From Pedobacter caeni (GTDB taxonomy: Bacteria > Bacteroidota > Bacteroidia > Sphingobacteriales > Sphingobacteriaceae): DNA of 64,000 nucleotides. Numbering within the stretch: position 1 is the first letter of the stretch; each line of letters opens with the position of its first letter. The stretch spans positions 124,001-188,000 of the forward strand of contig NZ_FQUQ01000005.1 of the NCBI RefSeq assembly GCF_900129215.1, in the 5' to 3' direction. Shown here in pieces: positions 35,351 through 44,927 of the stretch. The notes beneath the pieces are model-generated. The model was not told the DNA's origin. It was given only the letters and a program-made list of their open reading frames with translations, and made no database searches. The position numbers and the translations under genes are program-made.

Positions 35351-35438
35351 AAAAAGCTATTTTTGTTAAAAATTGCGATTTTTTAAGACATATCCTCATT
35401 ACAAACCAAATTTTTACAATAAAAAAGGGCCTTAAACC

Positions 35439-35466
35439 AAAAAAGCACCCCGAAAGGTGCTTTTTT
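35439..35466 (-). terminator. Terminator after yidC
   Basis: 11-bp stem AAAAAAGCACC / GGTGCTTTTTT with a 6-base loop, 16 bases beyond the yidC stop. Confidence 0.85.
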
Positions 35467-35481
35467 ATCGGCTATAAAAGA

Positions 35482-37287
35482 CTATTTATTTTTTTTAGAC
35501 TGGATCTGCGTTTGTTGTTGCTGACGCATGTAATCGTCTAATCTTGTTTGAAACTTAGATTTCTTTTTCGTCTCTACAGGTTTTGTTTTATTCTCCTGTA
35601 AAGTGCGGTGAATCTTTCCATCGTCAACCATAGATTTGATCAGGAACTGCTGTGCAAAGGTCAGCATATTCGCCAGGAAATAATAGTAGTTTAATCCTGA
35701 AGGATAGCTGTTCAGTACACCTAAGAAAACAACCGGCATGATGTATCCGATGTATTTCATTTGTCCTGTAGCGCCAGAGATCTGGTTGTTGAAATACGTG
35801 TAGATCAACGTAGAAATCGTCATCAATACACACATCAGACTCAGGTGATCTCCGATGAATGGAATCGTGAATCCAAATTTGATGAAATCATCATAGGTGG
35901 AGAGATCTTTCATCCATAGGAAGCTTTCTCCCCTTAACTCAAATAAGTTCGGGAAAAAGAAGAAGAAGGCCATTACGAAAGGAAGCTGAAGGAGCATTGG
36001 TAAACAGCCTCCCAGAGGATTTACACCCACCTGTTTGTATAGTTTCAGGTATTCCTGTTGCAATAGGGTAGGGTTATCATCACCAACTTTGGCTTTGATC
36101 TCATCCATCTCCGGTTTAAGAATTCTCATCTTAGCCATAGAGATATATGATTTATATGTCAATGGAGACATCGCTACTTTCAGCAAGATGGTCAGGATCA
36201 GAATGATCAGACCGTAGTTCCATCCGAAACCTTCCAGGAACTTAAATACCGGCAATACGATAAACCTGTTGATGTATTTCAATGGCCAGTAGCCCATATC
36301 TACCTGTTTCTCGATTTCGTGACCCTGTGCTTTTAAGACATCAAATTTGTTCGTACCGAAGTAGAAGTCCATTGCATAGTTTTGAACAGCAAGTTGTCCG
36401 AAATGCATTTTCATGTCTGCCGAATAACGTTTGATCTCTCCTGGTTGTGTCAATATGGTCACACCTAATTTTCCACTTTCAAAAGCTACTTTAGGAATCA
36501 GTACTGCAGAGAAGAACTGTTGTTTGAAGGAGAACCATTCAATCTTTCCTTTTTTCAAATCTTCAGTTTCATCTTTAGCGATGCTCAAATGATCAGGCGT
36601 TTCATTTACATATTTATAGAAAGGAGCAGCATGCTCTTTTTCTTTTTTACCAGATTTTTCCTGTTCTAACAACGTAGTTTCCCAGTTCAGGGCGATAGAA
36701 TCCGTTTGGATTACCTGATTTAAACCGTTCAAATTGATGTTGAAGGCTACGTTATTGCTTTTAGGCTTCAGATCGTAAGTATACTCAATGTATTTATCAC
36801 CAAGGTAATTGGCACGCATGCTCACCAGGCTACCTGCTTTTGTTGCAGTAAAATAAAGGTCGTTGGTATTTACTTCTTTACCGGCAATATTCATTTTCAG
36901 GCCAAACTTATTCTGATTTCCATCGAACAAGATGACCGGCTTTCCTTCATAGGTTTTCTGATCTTTTACCTCTACAGATAAGATTTTACCACCTTTATTG
37001 GTCAGCGTTAACTTCAGTTTCTCATTTTCAAGAACAGTAGTCTGAGCAGTACCTGCGATGCTACCACCAAAAGGGCCTGATAATGTTGCTGAATCCACAG
37101 CTGGCGTTGCTGCTGCAGGAGTTGCAGGAGCAGTAGTTTTTGTAGCCGCGGCAACTTTCTTTAAAGAATCTGCAGCAATTCTTTCCTTTTCTTTTTTGAT
37201 TTCAGTCTCACTGGGACCAAAAAAGTAAAAAGAACCGGCCAAAACGATCATGATCAGGAACAGGCCTGTAAACGTATTTCTATCCAT
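35482..37287 (-). CDS. yidC: Membrane protein insertase YidC
   Basis: 601 residues, within the 550-650 usual for the Gram-negative form. An N-terminal membrane helix (FTGLFLIMIVLAGSFYFFG), an Ala/Thr/Pro-rich linker (about 40-70), the periplasmic beta-supersandwich (about 75-330), then the conserved core with five helices (FGWNYGLIILILTILLKVA, TLLQQEYLKLYKQVGVNPLGGCLPMLLQ, LNSYPSGLNYYYFLANML). A Lys/Gln-rich C-terminal tail probably contacts the ribosome. It inserts proteins into the inner membrane alone or with SecYEG. It starts 20 bases after pyrG and is probably co-transcribed with it. Confidence 0.97.
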   Translation of the reverse strand: MDRNTFTGLFLIMIVLAGSFYFFGPSETEIKKEKERIAADSLKKVAAATKTTAPATPAAATPAVDSATLSGPFGGSIAGTAQTTVLENEKLKLTLTNKGGKILSVEVKDQKTYEGKPVILFDGNQNKFGLKMNIAGKEVNTNDLYFTATKAGSLVSMRANYLGDKYIEYTYDLKPKSNNVAFNINLNGLNQVIQTDSIALNWETTLLEQEKSGKKEKEHAAPFYKYVNETPDHLSIAKDETEDLKKGKIEWFSFKQQFFSAVLIPKVAFESGKLGVTILTQPGEIKRYSADMKMHFGQLAVQNYAMDFYFGTNKFDVLKAQGHEIEKQVDMGYWPLKYINRFIVLPVFKFLEGFGWNYGLIILILTILLKVAMSPLTYKSYISMAKMRILKPEMDEIKAKVGDDNPTLLQQEYLKLYKQVGVNPLGGCLPMLLQLPFVMAFFFFFPNLFELRGESFLWMKDLSTYDDFIKFGFTIPFIGDHLSLMCVLMTISTLIYTYFNNQISGATGQMKYIGYIMPVVFLGVLNSYPSGLNYYYFLANMLTFAQQFLIKSMVDDGKIHRTLQENKTKPVETKKKSKFQTRLDDYMRQQQQTQIQSKKNK

Positions 37288-37307
37288 TATTGTTATTTAA
37301 ACTCGTA

Positions 37308-38924
37308 TTATTTTATTTTCTTCTTCGCAAATTCCATCGCGGCGGCGACAAATTTAACAAAAAGTGGGTGAGGATTAGCAACTGTTGATTTTAATTCCGG
37401 ATGAAATTGTCCGCCAACGAAGAAAGGGTGGTTTTTTAACTCTACAATCTCCACTAAATTACTGTCAGGATTCAACCCTGAAGCAATCATTCCAGCAGCT
37501 TCATATTGAGCCAGGTAATCATTATTAAATTCATAACGATGTCTGTGACGTTCAGTGATGTGGGTTTTTCCATAAGCAGAATAAGCTTTAGTCCCTTTTT
37601 TAAGATCACAAGGATAAGATCCTAAACGCATGGTTCCGCCTTTATTTGTTACTGCTTTCTGATCTTCCATCATATTGATCACCGGATTTGCAGTGTTCTC
37701 CTCAATTTCAGTCGTATTGGCATCTTTTAAACCCAATACGTTTCTGCCATACTCGATCACTGCACATTGCATACCCAAACAGATTCCAAAGAATGGAACA
37801 TCGTTTTCACGTACATATTTAATGGCATCAATCTTTCCTTCAATTCCACGGCTTCCAAAACCCGGAGCTACCAATACTCCGTCCAGATGCATCAAACGTT
37901 CTTTTGCATTGTCAGGATAGATGCTCTCAGAATGGATATATTCTACTTTTACTTTACATTCATTTTTCGCCCCTGCATGTACAAAAGATTCAATGATTGA
38001 TTTATAAGCATCAGGAAGTTCTACATATTTACCAACAAGACCGATCTTCACTTCGGCAGTAGGATTTTTTAAACGGCCAAGGAAGTCTTTCCAGCTTTCC
38101 ATATCCGGCTCGTTCTTTTGTGCAAGTTTCAATTTGCTCAATACAGTTTTATCCAGTTGCTCCTTCATCATCAGCAATGGAACATCATAAATGGTAGAAG
38201 CGTCGATTGATTCTACTACAGCATTGATATTTACATTACAGAACAAGGCAATTTTCTTACGGATATCTGCGTTGATGTGGTGTTCTGTACGGCATACCAG
38301 GATATCCGGTTGAATACCATATTCCAATAATGCTTTTACAGAGTGTTGTGTAGGTTTTGTCTTTAACTCACCAGCTGCAGCAAGGAAAGGAATCAGGGTC
38401 AGGTGGATCACGATCGCATTGTTTGCGCCTTCTTCCCATTTGAACTGACGTACTGCTTCGATAAATGGTAAAGATTCGATATCACCAACTGTTCCGCCCA
38501 ATTCAGTGATGACAATATCATATTTGCCGCTATCACCTAAAATGCGCATGTTGCGTTTGATCTCATCAGTGATGTGAGGAACAACCTGAACTGTTTTTCC
38601 AAGATATTCTCCCTGTCTCTCTTTGTTGATCACATTCTGATAAATCCTTCCGGTAGTGATGTTGTTTGCCTGAGACGTAGGAACGTTCAGGAAACGCTCA
38701 TAGTGACCAAGGTCAAGATCTGTTTCAGCACCGTCTTCAGTAACATAGCATTCCCCATGTTCATACGGATTTAATGTTCCCGGATCGATGTTGATATACG
38801 GGTCAAATTTTTGAATGGCTACACTGTAACCTCTTGCTTGTAATAATTTGGCTAATGAAGCGGAGATGATGCCCTTACCTAATGAGGAAGTAACACCGCC
38901 CGTAACAAAAATATACTTAGTCAT
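37308..38924 (-). CDS. pyrG: CTP synthase
   Basis: 538 residues, the usual length. N-terminal amidoligase domain with the P-loop GGVTSSLGKGIISASLA and ELGGTVGDIESLPFIEA; C-terminal class I glutamine amidotransferase with the nucleophile Cys in FFGICLGMQ (about residue 383) and the HPE near 508-510. It makes CTP from UTP, glutamine and ATP. First gene of a likely pyrG-yidC operon. Confidence 0.98.
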   Translation of the reverse strand: MTKYIFVTGGVTSSLGKGIISASLAKLLQARGYSVAIQKFDPYINIDPGTLNPYEHGECYVTEDGAETDLDLGHYERFLNVPTSQANNITTGRIYQNVINKERQGEYLGKTVQVVPHITDEIKRNMRILGDSGKYDIVITELGGTVGDIESLPFIEAVRQFKWEEGANNAIVIHLTLIPFLAAAGELKTKPTQHSVKALLEYGIQPDILVCRTEHHINADIRKKIALFCNVNINAVVESIDASTIYDVPLLMMKEQLDKTVLSKLKLAQKNEPDMESWKDFLGRLKNPTAEVKIGLVGKYVELPDAYKSIIESFVHAGAKNECKVKVEYIHSESIYPDNAKERLMHLDGVLVAPGFGSRGIEGKIDAIKYVRENDVPFFGICLGMQCAVIEYGRNVLGLKDANTTEIEENTANPVINMMEDQKAVTNKGGTMRLGSYPCDLKKGTKAYSAYGKTHITERHRHRYEFNNDYLAQYEAAGMIASGLNPDSNLVEIVELKNHPFFVGGQFHPELKSTVANPHPLFVKFVAAAMEFAKKKIK

Positions 38925-38987
38925 GCTTTGTGAGTTTCTGATATAAAAGCAGCTTTTATGCTACTTTTATTGTTTTTGTACGGGATA

Positions 38988-38995
38988 CAAAGTTA
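38988..38995 (-). promoter_or_regulatory. Candidate -7 element for pyrG
   Basis: On the minus strand TAACTTTG matches TAnnTTTG, about 64 bases before the pyrG ATG. A clear -33 TTTG at the right spacing is not visible. Confidence 0.35.
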
Positions 38996-39080
38996 GCAAA
39001 TAAAACGGAAGCTAAAGGGCTAAATTTGGAAATAATATTCCGCATGGAAAAGAGGAGGTAAGCGCTTATAGCTGAAAAAG

Positions 39081-39845
39081 TTACAGGACGAAACCGTAGA
39101 GCCGCTTTTTTACCTGTTCAGGTTTTTCTTTTTTTTGTTCATCATATCGGGTATATATTTCCAGGAGTTTCTTGAAATCTTTCTCTGTTTCTGTTTTTTT
39201 TCCTTTTGAGGGAGGTAAGATATTCGCTGTTGCATTGGCAAATGCATTTACTTCAGTGGCAAACCAGGTGGTGAAATAACGGGGAATGGCAAGGCCGAGG
39301 ATCATTCCCGGTAAACCGCTGAATCCCTCCGGACCACCCCTCAGCAAAATCTCATCACTATAAAATGCAACTACATACACTGTGTCATTGATCCTGCCAA
39401 TTGCTTTCCTGCATTCATAACCCGCGATGTTACGGACCTCATGCATAATTTTCCAGTCTACTTTTGGTATGGTATCATTCAGGAGGTAATCTTCTCCCAT
39501 GATCCTCTTTTTTAATACCCTGCTCTGTTTTTGATAATCGGCATACAATTGATTCTCCGCGTCGCCCTCAAAATCAAAAAACAGGTTGTTGTTTTCCTCA
39601 GGTTCCTTTTTTACGGGTTTAAAGATGGATTTTGTCCGGTCGAAATACAATTCCCAATTTGTGATCTTGTACTTTTTTAATTTTTCTTTTGCTTCATCGG
39701 GAATGTCCCATTCTGCGAGGCTCCGCTGCAGGTTTACCTTTTTCTCAAAGTTGATCTTGCCATGGGGAATAAAAAGCTGCTGGGCCTTCAGTCCGCCTGT
39801 ACAGGTCGCAATTAAAAGTATGCAGGAGGCCAGCCTTTTCATCAT
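39081..39845 (-). CDS. GLPGLI-family secreted protein
   Basis: 254 residues with a signal peptide (MMKRLASCILLIATCTGGLK). The family's hallmark appears as GFSGLPGMILGL around residue 180, preceded by the usual IAGYECRKA and VVAFYSDEI strands. GLPGLI proteins are Bacteroidota-specific, exported and generally encoded next to TonB-dependent receptors; biochemical role unknown. It begins 2 bases after the stop of the receptor gene at 39848, so the two are one transcript. Confidence 0.9.
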   Translation of the reverse strand: MMKRLASCILLIATCTGGLKAQQLFIPHGKINFEKKVNLQRSLAEWDIPDEAKEKLKKYKITNWELYFDRTKSIFKPVKKEPEENNNLFFDFEGDAENQLYADYQKQSRVLKKRIMGEDYLLNDTIPKVDWKIMHEVRNIAGYECRKAIGRINDTVYVVAFYSDEILLRGGPEGFSGLPGMILGLAIPRYFTTWFATEVNAFANATANILPPSKGKKTETEKDFKKLLEIYTRYDEQKKEKPEQVKKRLYGFVL

Positions 39846-39847
39846 TT

Positions 39848-42628
39848 TTATTTGTTAACTACAGCTTTGGTAAAGTTACCACTTAAATTCCAGCTTAAGC
39901 CGAATAATACATAACGTGGAATATAGCTAAATGTGTTTTCAGAAATCACATTTCCCCCAACAAATCTATTGTATCCGATTTTTTGATTCAGAATATCGGT
40001 TACAGTGAGCTTAAGTTCAAGGGCTTCACTTTTCCCCATTTTGGCTGCAAGATAACTGTTCCAGATCACCACATTCAGATCCTGACCGAAGGAGGCGTTT
40101 GCCGGCCTTAAGGAAATGAAAACGGTACTGTTGAATTCTGTGCGGTAAGGCAGCTGTACTGTACCCGAAAACTCATGGTTATGGGTGATGCTCTTTCCAT
40201 CATTGATCCCGCCGATAGAAGATTTGCCATACATCACCGTAGCTGAAGGAGAATAACTGAGGTCTACTTTTGAGGTGTAATAATTAAAAGAACCTTTGAT
40301 GTTATATTGGGTGTTGGCAGTTCTGTTTTTTACCTCATTGATGATCGCGATATTGTTGGATCTGTAGAAACTCAGGTCGAGTCCCATCCGGAAATGAAGT
40401 TTGGAGAAGCCTTTTGAATAATATACATTTCCACTTAAGGAATTGTTGCCATCTAAATTGACAAAGCTGGAAGTCCTTTTGTTAAACTCATCTACGTTTT
40501 CTGAGTTCACAATGGCATTATTGGTAAAGCCATAATTCAGGTAACCAGAGATGTACTGATCGGAATTCATTAAGAAACTATTGTAAGAAATACCGAAGTT
40601 ATTGGTAAATGAAGGCCTCAATAAAGCATTTCCTATGACCTGAAACAAAGGGTTGTTGATTTGTCTTACCGGCTGGATCTGTTCGATATTCGGTTGCTGG
40701 GTAAAACCATTATAGTTTAATGCCAGACTCGTATTGTTGCTAAGTTTGTAAAATAGGTTGGTCCGTGGAGAAAGGTTCAGGTATTTCCGCTGAAAATTAC
40801 TGCTCAGGTCAATATTCTTCAGCTCAAAGGTGGTGATCGTTGCTTCCAATCCGCTGGAAATGGAGAAGTTCTTTGCTTTATACTGAAAGATCAGTTTTCC
40901 GATATTTGAAAAATTAATGAATTTAAAGTTATTACTCAGGGAGTCAATTTTGCTTTTGATCCCGGTTACATAATCATACACGATTCTGTTGCTGCTGGAA
41001 GAAATGGTTTTAAAGGTATATCCAGCCTCCATAGACCAGTGTTTAGTCAGTGTTTCTGCATAACTGACCCTGGTGCCCAGGGAATTTTGTGTACCTGCAT
41101 TGTCTTTGATCAGGTTGATGTCTTCACTGCGGTTCCAGTTTCCGTCGTTGTCGAAATATTCGGTATGGTTGAGACTTCGTTCCAGCCCTTTGTTACTTTG
41201 GTTTTCTGGTTGGATATCAATGGACAATACCCTTCCTTTTTTCTTAAACCTTCTGGACCAGTTGATGTTTCCGTTGAAGGCATCGGCAGAACCATTTCCA
41301 AAATTGGACTGGTTGTTTTCGCTGATGATTTGTTCCGTTTCGCTTCTGCTGTTATTTAAAGTGGTGGATTCTGTATAGTTCCGGTTCTTTTTCAGGCCAA
41401 AGGAGATTTTAAGGGTAGATAAAGAATCTATGTGGTAGTTATAGGTGCCACGGATGTTCTCTCCGGTAACTTTGGAATGGTCTTCTGTTCTTCCCCTGCT
41501 AAAAAAAAGCTTTCCATCCGGAAGGAGTTCCTGAGAACTATTGGTTTTAATATTGGTGTTTTTATTGTCAAAGACTTTGAAATTTAACTTTAAACCCATT
41601 TTGTTATTGTCGAACTTATCCGAGTAATGGGCACCGAGGTTCAGGTTATTGGGTAATCCACCTGCAGAAACATAATTATCATCATCGTCATCTCCTCCCG
41701 AAGAGTACATGATCGAGCTGCCATCATCGCCCACCTCAATCTGGTCGTACTCTTCGCCCTTCAGTTTCCTCATAGAATTGTTGATCTTTGATTCGTTGTC
41801 CAGGGTGGAGTAGGTGCCGAAAATAGCGGTTTTCAGCTTGTTCTTAAAGATCCCGACCATGCCCCCATAATCCTGAAAAGTGGAACTTCCGATATTGGCA
41901 TCCAGTGTAGACAGGTATCCGTTCTTCGCATTTTCCTTGAGTTTTATATTGATGGTTTTGTTTTTAACCCCATCATCAATTCCTGTTAAATCTGCAGTTT
42001 TACTTTTTCTGTCGTATACCTGTACTTCTTCCACTGCGTTTGCTTTGAGGTATTTTGTAGCCAGCAGGGGATCATCGCCAAAGAATTCATCCCCATCTAC
42101 GAGGACAGTCTTGACTTCTTTTCCCTGTGCTTTGATCAATCCGTTTTTGTCGACTTCAAATCCGGGTAACCTTTTCAGGAGTTCCTGGACATTGGCATTG
42201 GTACGTACCGCGAAGCTGTCTGCCTGAAAAACGAGGGTATCCCCACGCATCCTGACGGCACTTTTTTTGGCCGCAATCACCACTTCACTGAGCAGTTTGG
42301 ACTTTAACTCCATATTGATCGTGCCCAGATCCAGATTTGTATTTTCTGATATTCTTAAATTACTGATATAATCTGCCATTTTGGGATAGCTGATGAGTAA
42401 TTTATAATCCCCTTTAGGGATGTTGTTCCATTCAAAACGACCGTTTTTATCCGTACGCAGCGTTTTGACCAATATAGAATCCGTAGAACGGAGCAGGAGC
42501 ACCGAGCTGTTTTCCAAAACCTTTTTCTCCAATGTATCTGCAACTATCCCTTTGATACTTGCTTTTTGTGCTAAAACGGTAAAAGAAAATAAAGTGAAAA
42601 TTATATAAATAAAAAATTTTTTCAGCAT
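39848..42628 (-). CDS. TonB-dependent receptor-like outer membrane beta-barrel protein
   Basis: 926 residues with a signal peptide (MLKKFFIYIIFTLFSFTVLA), a CarboxypepD-regulatory-like domain (ASIKGIVADTLEKKVLENSS), a plug-like region (ANVQELLKRLPGFEVDKNGL, VLVDGDEFFGDDPLLATKYL) and a long barrel. An acidic insert GGDDDDDNYVS lies near residue 310. It belongs to the outer-membrane beta-barrel group that pairs with GLPGLI proteins. Ligand unknown; the acidic loop could be a cation-binding or surface loop. First gene of a two-gene operon with the GLPGLI protein. Confidence 0.92.
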   Translation of the reverse strand: MLKKFFIYIIFTLFSFTVLAQKASIKGIVADTLEKKVLENSSVLLLRSTDSILVKTLRTDKNGRFEWNNIPKGDYKLLISYPKMADYISNLRISENTNLDLGTINMELKSKLLSEVVIAAKKSAVRMRGDTLVFQADSFAVRTNANVQELLKRLPGFEVDKNGLIKAQGKEVKTVLVDGDEFFGDDPLLATKYLKANAVEEVQVYDRKSKTADLTGIDDGVKNKTINIKLKENAKNGYLSTLDANIGSSTFQDYGGMVGIFKNKLKTAIFGTYSTLDNESKINNSMRKLKGEEYDQIEVGDDGSSIMYSSGGDDDDDNYVSAGGLPNNLNLGAHYSDKFDNNKMGLKLNFKVFDNKNTNIKTNSSQELLPDGKLFFSRGRTEDHSKVTGENIRGTYNYHIDSLSTLKISFGLKKNRNYTESTTLNNSRSETEQIISENNQSNFGNGSADAFNGNINWSRRFKKKGRVLSIDIQPENQSNKGLERSLNHTEYFDNDGNWNRSEDINLIKDNAGTQNSLGTRVSYAETLTKHWSMEAGYTFKTISSSSNRIVYDYVTGIKSKIDSLSNNFKFINFSNIGKLIFQYKAKNFSISSGLEATITTFELKNIDLSSNFQRKYLNLSPRTNLFYKLSNNTSLALNYNGFTQQPNIEQIQPVRQINNPLFQVIGNALLRPSFTNNFGISYNSFLMNSDQYISGYLNYGFTNNAIVNSENVDEFNKRTSSFVNLDGNNSLSGNVYYSKGFSKLHFRMGLDLSFYRSNNIAIINEVKNRTANTQYNIKGSFNYYTSKVDLSYSPSATVMYGKSSIGGINDGKSITHNHEFSGTVQLPYRTEFNSTVFISLRPANASFGQDLNVVIWNSYLAAKMGKSEALELKLTVTDILNQKIGYNRFVGGNVISENTFSYIPRYVLFGLSWNLSGNFTKAVVNK

Positions 42629-42964
42629 AAATTACCGGTAACTCATAGAAGGTTCCTAAATCTAATAACTATTTTGTAGTTCGTATTAATTTTCAGGAAT
42701 ATTCTTGGTTTTTGAGCGATAATCTAAGCATAAAAAAAATGCCCGAAAAAAATCGGGCACTCTTTAAATTATATTTGGTTAGAATATGCAGGTTTTGGTT
42801 GTTTACGTTTTAGTTTTTTTTCCTTTTGATTATCTAAATATAATGCAAAATATATTTTAATCACAATATAATTTTCAACTTTTTTCAAAAACCGAACGAA
42901 AATATGCTGTTTTATTGCTCTGGAGCCTTTTTAGGGACATTTAAAGACTCATGTTTTATAAATG
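42629..42964. other. 336-base intergenic stretch
   Basis: AT-rich gap. It contains the terminator listed at 42732-42759; no gene or other element recognised. Confidence 0.6.
42732..42759 (-). terminator. Terminator of the trpS-kinase-kdsB-lipoprotein cluster
   Basis: 7-bp stem TGCCCGA / TCGGGCA with a 6-base loop; on the minus strand eight T follow. It lies about 205 bases past the lipoprotein stop. Confidence 0.7.
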
Positions 42965-43510
42965 TTACTTGCAGCAACTGTAATAAGGAAGCACTTTTTG
43001 CTCCTTTTCAGACCAGGCAATGTAAAATTTCTGCTCATTGGAGATCCTGTATTTGAAGCCATTTAAGCCGGATAGTTTGAGCTCATTAAAGAGTGCTTTG
43101 TCGGGCGTATTGGCGTCAGGATTCTCATTTTCTGTCACTGCGGGTTCTAAAAAGTTTTCATCCTCGAAGAACAGTTTCAATTCCTGCTGAATAAATTCTT
43201 TTTGTTTCGATTCCTTATCAAGGTCCAGCGTGGACTCATAATTTTTGATGAGGTCTGTTGCCTTAAAATCTTTCTGATAGATCTTTGCTCCGTTGTGTGC
43301 GGTAATGCTAAAGCTCATGACCATGTCTTTCAGTGCTTCCCCTTTTAGTACAACTTTAAACGTATCCACTTTTACCGAATCACTGAAAGGCTTCAACAGG
43401 GTATGCCCTTCTGCATTCGCCTTCAATAATCTGGCCTTCTCGGCTTTATTACCGGTACATGAGGCCAGAAGCCCCAGGAAAAGAAAGATACAGGTGCAAG
43501 CGTTTTTCAT
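42965..43510 (-). CDS. Hypothetical lipoprotein
   Basis: 181 residues with lipobox LLASC (Cys about 18). The mature part starts TGNKAEKARLLKANAEGHTL, has alternating strands (DTFKVVLKGEALKDMVMSFS), an acidic mid part (ENENPDANTPDKALF) and ends PYYSCCK with a Cys pair. No family recognised. It starts 12 bases after kdsB and is the last gene of the trpS-kinase-kdsB cluster, which gives no functional hint beyond an envelope location. Confidence 0.75.
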   Translation of the reverse strand: MKNACTCIFLFLGLLASCTGNKAEKARLLKANAEGHTLLKPFSDSVKVDTFKVVLKGEALKDMVMSFSITAHNGAKIYQKDFKATDLIKNYESTLDLDKESKQKEFIQQELKLFFEDENFLEPAVTENENPDANTPDKALFNELKLSGLNGFKYRISNEQKFYIAWSEKEQKVLPYYSCCK

Positions 43511-43522
43511 GAGCAGGTAAAT

Positions 43523-44260
43523 TTAGGTAGCTGAGCTGTTGATTTTATTCAGGTCTTCGGGGGTATCGATGGCAATGGTTTCTATGGTTGTTACCCTGGT
43601 TTGAATGGCATATCCATTTTCTACCCAGCGCAATTGCTCCAGGCTCTCAGCAATCTCCAGCGAAGAAGGAGGGAGCTTTGTGATTTCCAGTAAGACCGGA
43701 ACAGTATACCCATAAATGCCGATATGTTTATAGAATTGATGTGCCTTTAGCCAGTTTTCTTTTTCTGCATTCCGGATATAAGGGATGGTTTGCCTGCTAA
43801 AGTATATGGCTTCTTTTTTACCGTTCAGGATCACTTTAGGAAGGTTGTGGTTGAACAGTTCTTCAGAAGTATGAATTTCCTTAATTAAAGTGGCCAGTTG
43901 TACCTTCGGATCAGTAAAGCAGGAGATCAGCAGGTCGATCTGTGCAGGGTCAATAAAAGGTTCATCTCCCTGGATATTCACCACCACATCGAATCCCGGA
44001 ACCTGTCCGGTTACTTCTGCGCAGCGGTCGGTCCCACTTTGGTGCGTACTGCCGGTCATGATGAATTCCCCGCCAAAATTTTTCACCTCCGCAGCGATCC
44101 TGTCGTCGTCGGTGGCCACCAGAACCTTGTCGATTCCGGAGGCTTTAGCCGCTTGTTCATAGACCCTGCGGATCATGCTTTTCCCCTGAATGTCTATCAG
44201 TGGTTTCCCCGGAAAACGGGTAGAAGCGTAGCGGGCAGGGATGATACCTAATACTTTCAT
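43523..44260 (-). CDS. kdsB: 3-deoxy-manno-octulosonate cytidylyltransferase
   Basis: 245 residues, typical length. The nucleotide-binding start IIPARYASTRFPGKPLIDI, VVNIQGDEPFIDP (metal-binding Asp) and HIGIYGYTVPVLLEI are characteristic. It activates Kdo as CMP-Kdo for lipopolysaccharide inner core synthesis in the cytoplasm. It starts one base after the stop of the deoxynucleoside kinase gene and shares its transcript. Confidence 0.96.
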   Translation of the reverse strand: MKVLGIIPARYASTRFPGKPLIDIQGKSMIRRVYEQAAKASGIDKVLVATDDDRIAAEVKNFGGEFIMTGSTHQSGTDRCAEVTGQVPGFDVVVNIQGDEPFIDPAQIDLLISCFTDPKVQLATLIKEIHTSEELFNHNLPKVILNGKKEAIYFSRQTIPYIRNAEKENWLKAHQFYKHIGIYGYTVPVLLEITKLPPSSLEIAESLEQLRWVENGYAIQTRVTTIETIAIDTPEDLNKINSSAT

Positions 44261-44261
44261 C

Positions 44262-44876
44262 TTAGAATAAGCCGTTTATTTCTGCATCAATAGATTGGAT
44301 GATACTTCCCAGGTCCTCAGGATTATTGGTGAAATCCAGTTTATCCTTATCCAGGATCAGTAATTTACCCAGACTGTAATCTTTGATCCAGGCTTCATAT
44401 TTTTCATTTAGCTTGGACAAATAATCGATACGGATACTGGCTTCGTACTCACGGCCCCGGCGTTGGATATTGTTCACCAGGGTAGGTACAGAAGCACGCA
44501 GGTAGACCAATACATCAGGAGGTTTAATGAAAGAAGTGATGTTCTCAAAGATCGCCCGGTAATTGTGGTGATCCCTGGTGGTCATCAAGCCCATCTCATG
44601 TAAGTTTTCTGCAAAGATGTGTGCATCCTCATAAATCGTCCTGTCCTGAATGACATTTCGTTTATTACTTTCAATATCTACAATCTGCTGAAAACGGCTG
44701 TTCAAAAAGTAAATCTGCAGGTTAAAGCTCCATCTTTTCATGTCGCTGTAAAAATCTTCCAGATAGGGATTGTCCTCTACCGCTTCATATAAAGCTTCCC
44801 AGCCATAATGTTTGGCCAGTAATCCTGTCAATGTGGTTTTACCGGCGCCAATATTTCCAACTATAGCTATGTGCAT
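44262..44876 (-). CDS. Deoxynucleoside kinase
   Basis: 204 residues. The P-loop GNIGAGKTTLTGLLAKHYGW, the ERS-like element in the mid part (QDRTIYEDAHIFA), and the LID with RRGREYE fit the dNK/TK2/dGK-dCK family, which phosphorylates deoxynucleosides for salvage. Which base it prefers cannot be read safely. It lies between trpS (51 bases upstream) and kdsB (1 base downstream). Confidence 0.92.
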   Translation of the reverse strand: MHIAIVGNIGAGKTTLTGLLAKHYGWEALYEAVEDNPYLEDFYSDMKRWSFNLQIYFLNSRFQQIVDIESNKRNVIQDRTIYEDAHIFAENLHEMGLMTTRDHHNYRAIFENITSFIKPPDVLVYLRASVPTLVNNIQRRGREYEASIRIDYLSKLNEKYEAWIKDYSLGKLLILDKDKLDFTNNPEDLGSIIQSIDAEINGLF

Positions 44877-44927
44877 ATATTTTTCTTTTAAGGTAGCTAT
44901 TGTAGCTATATGATTTATACTATAAGG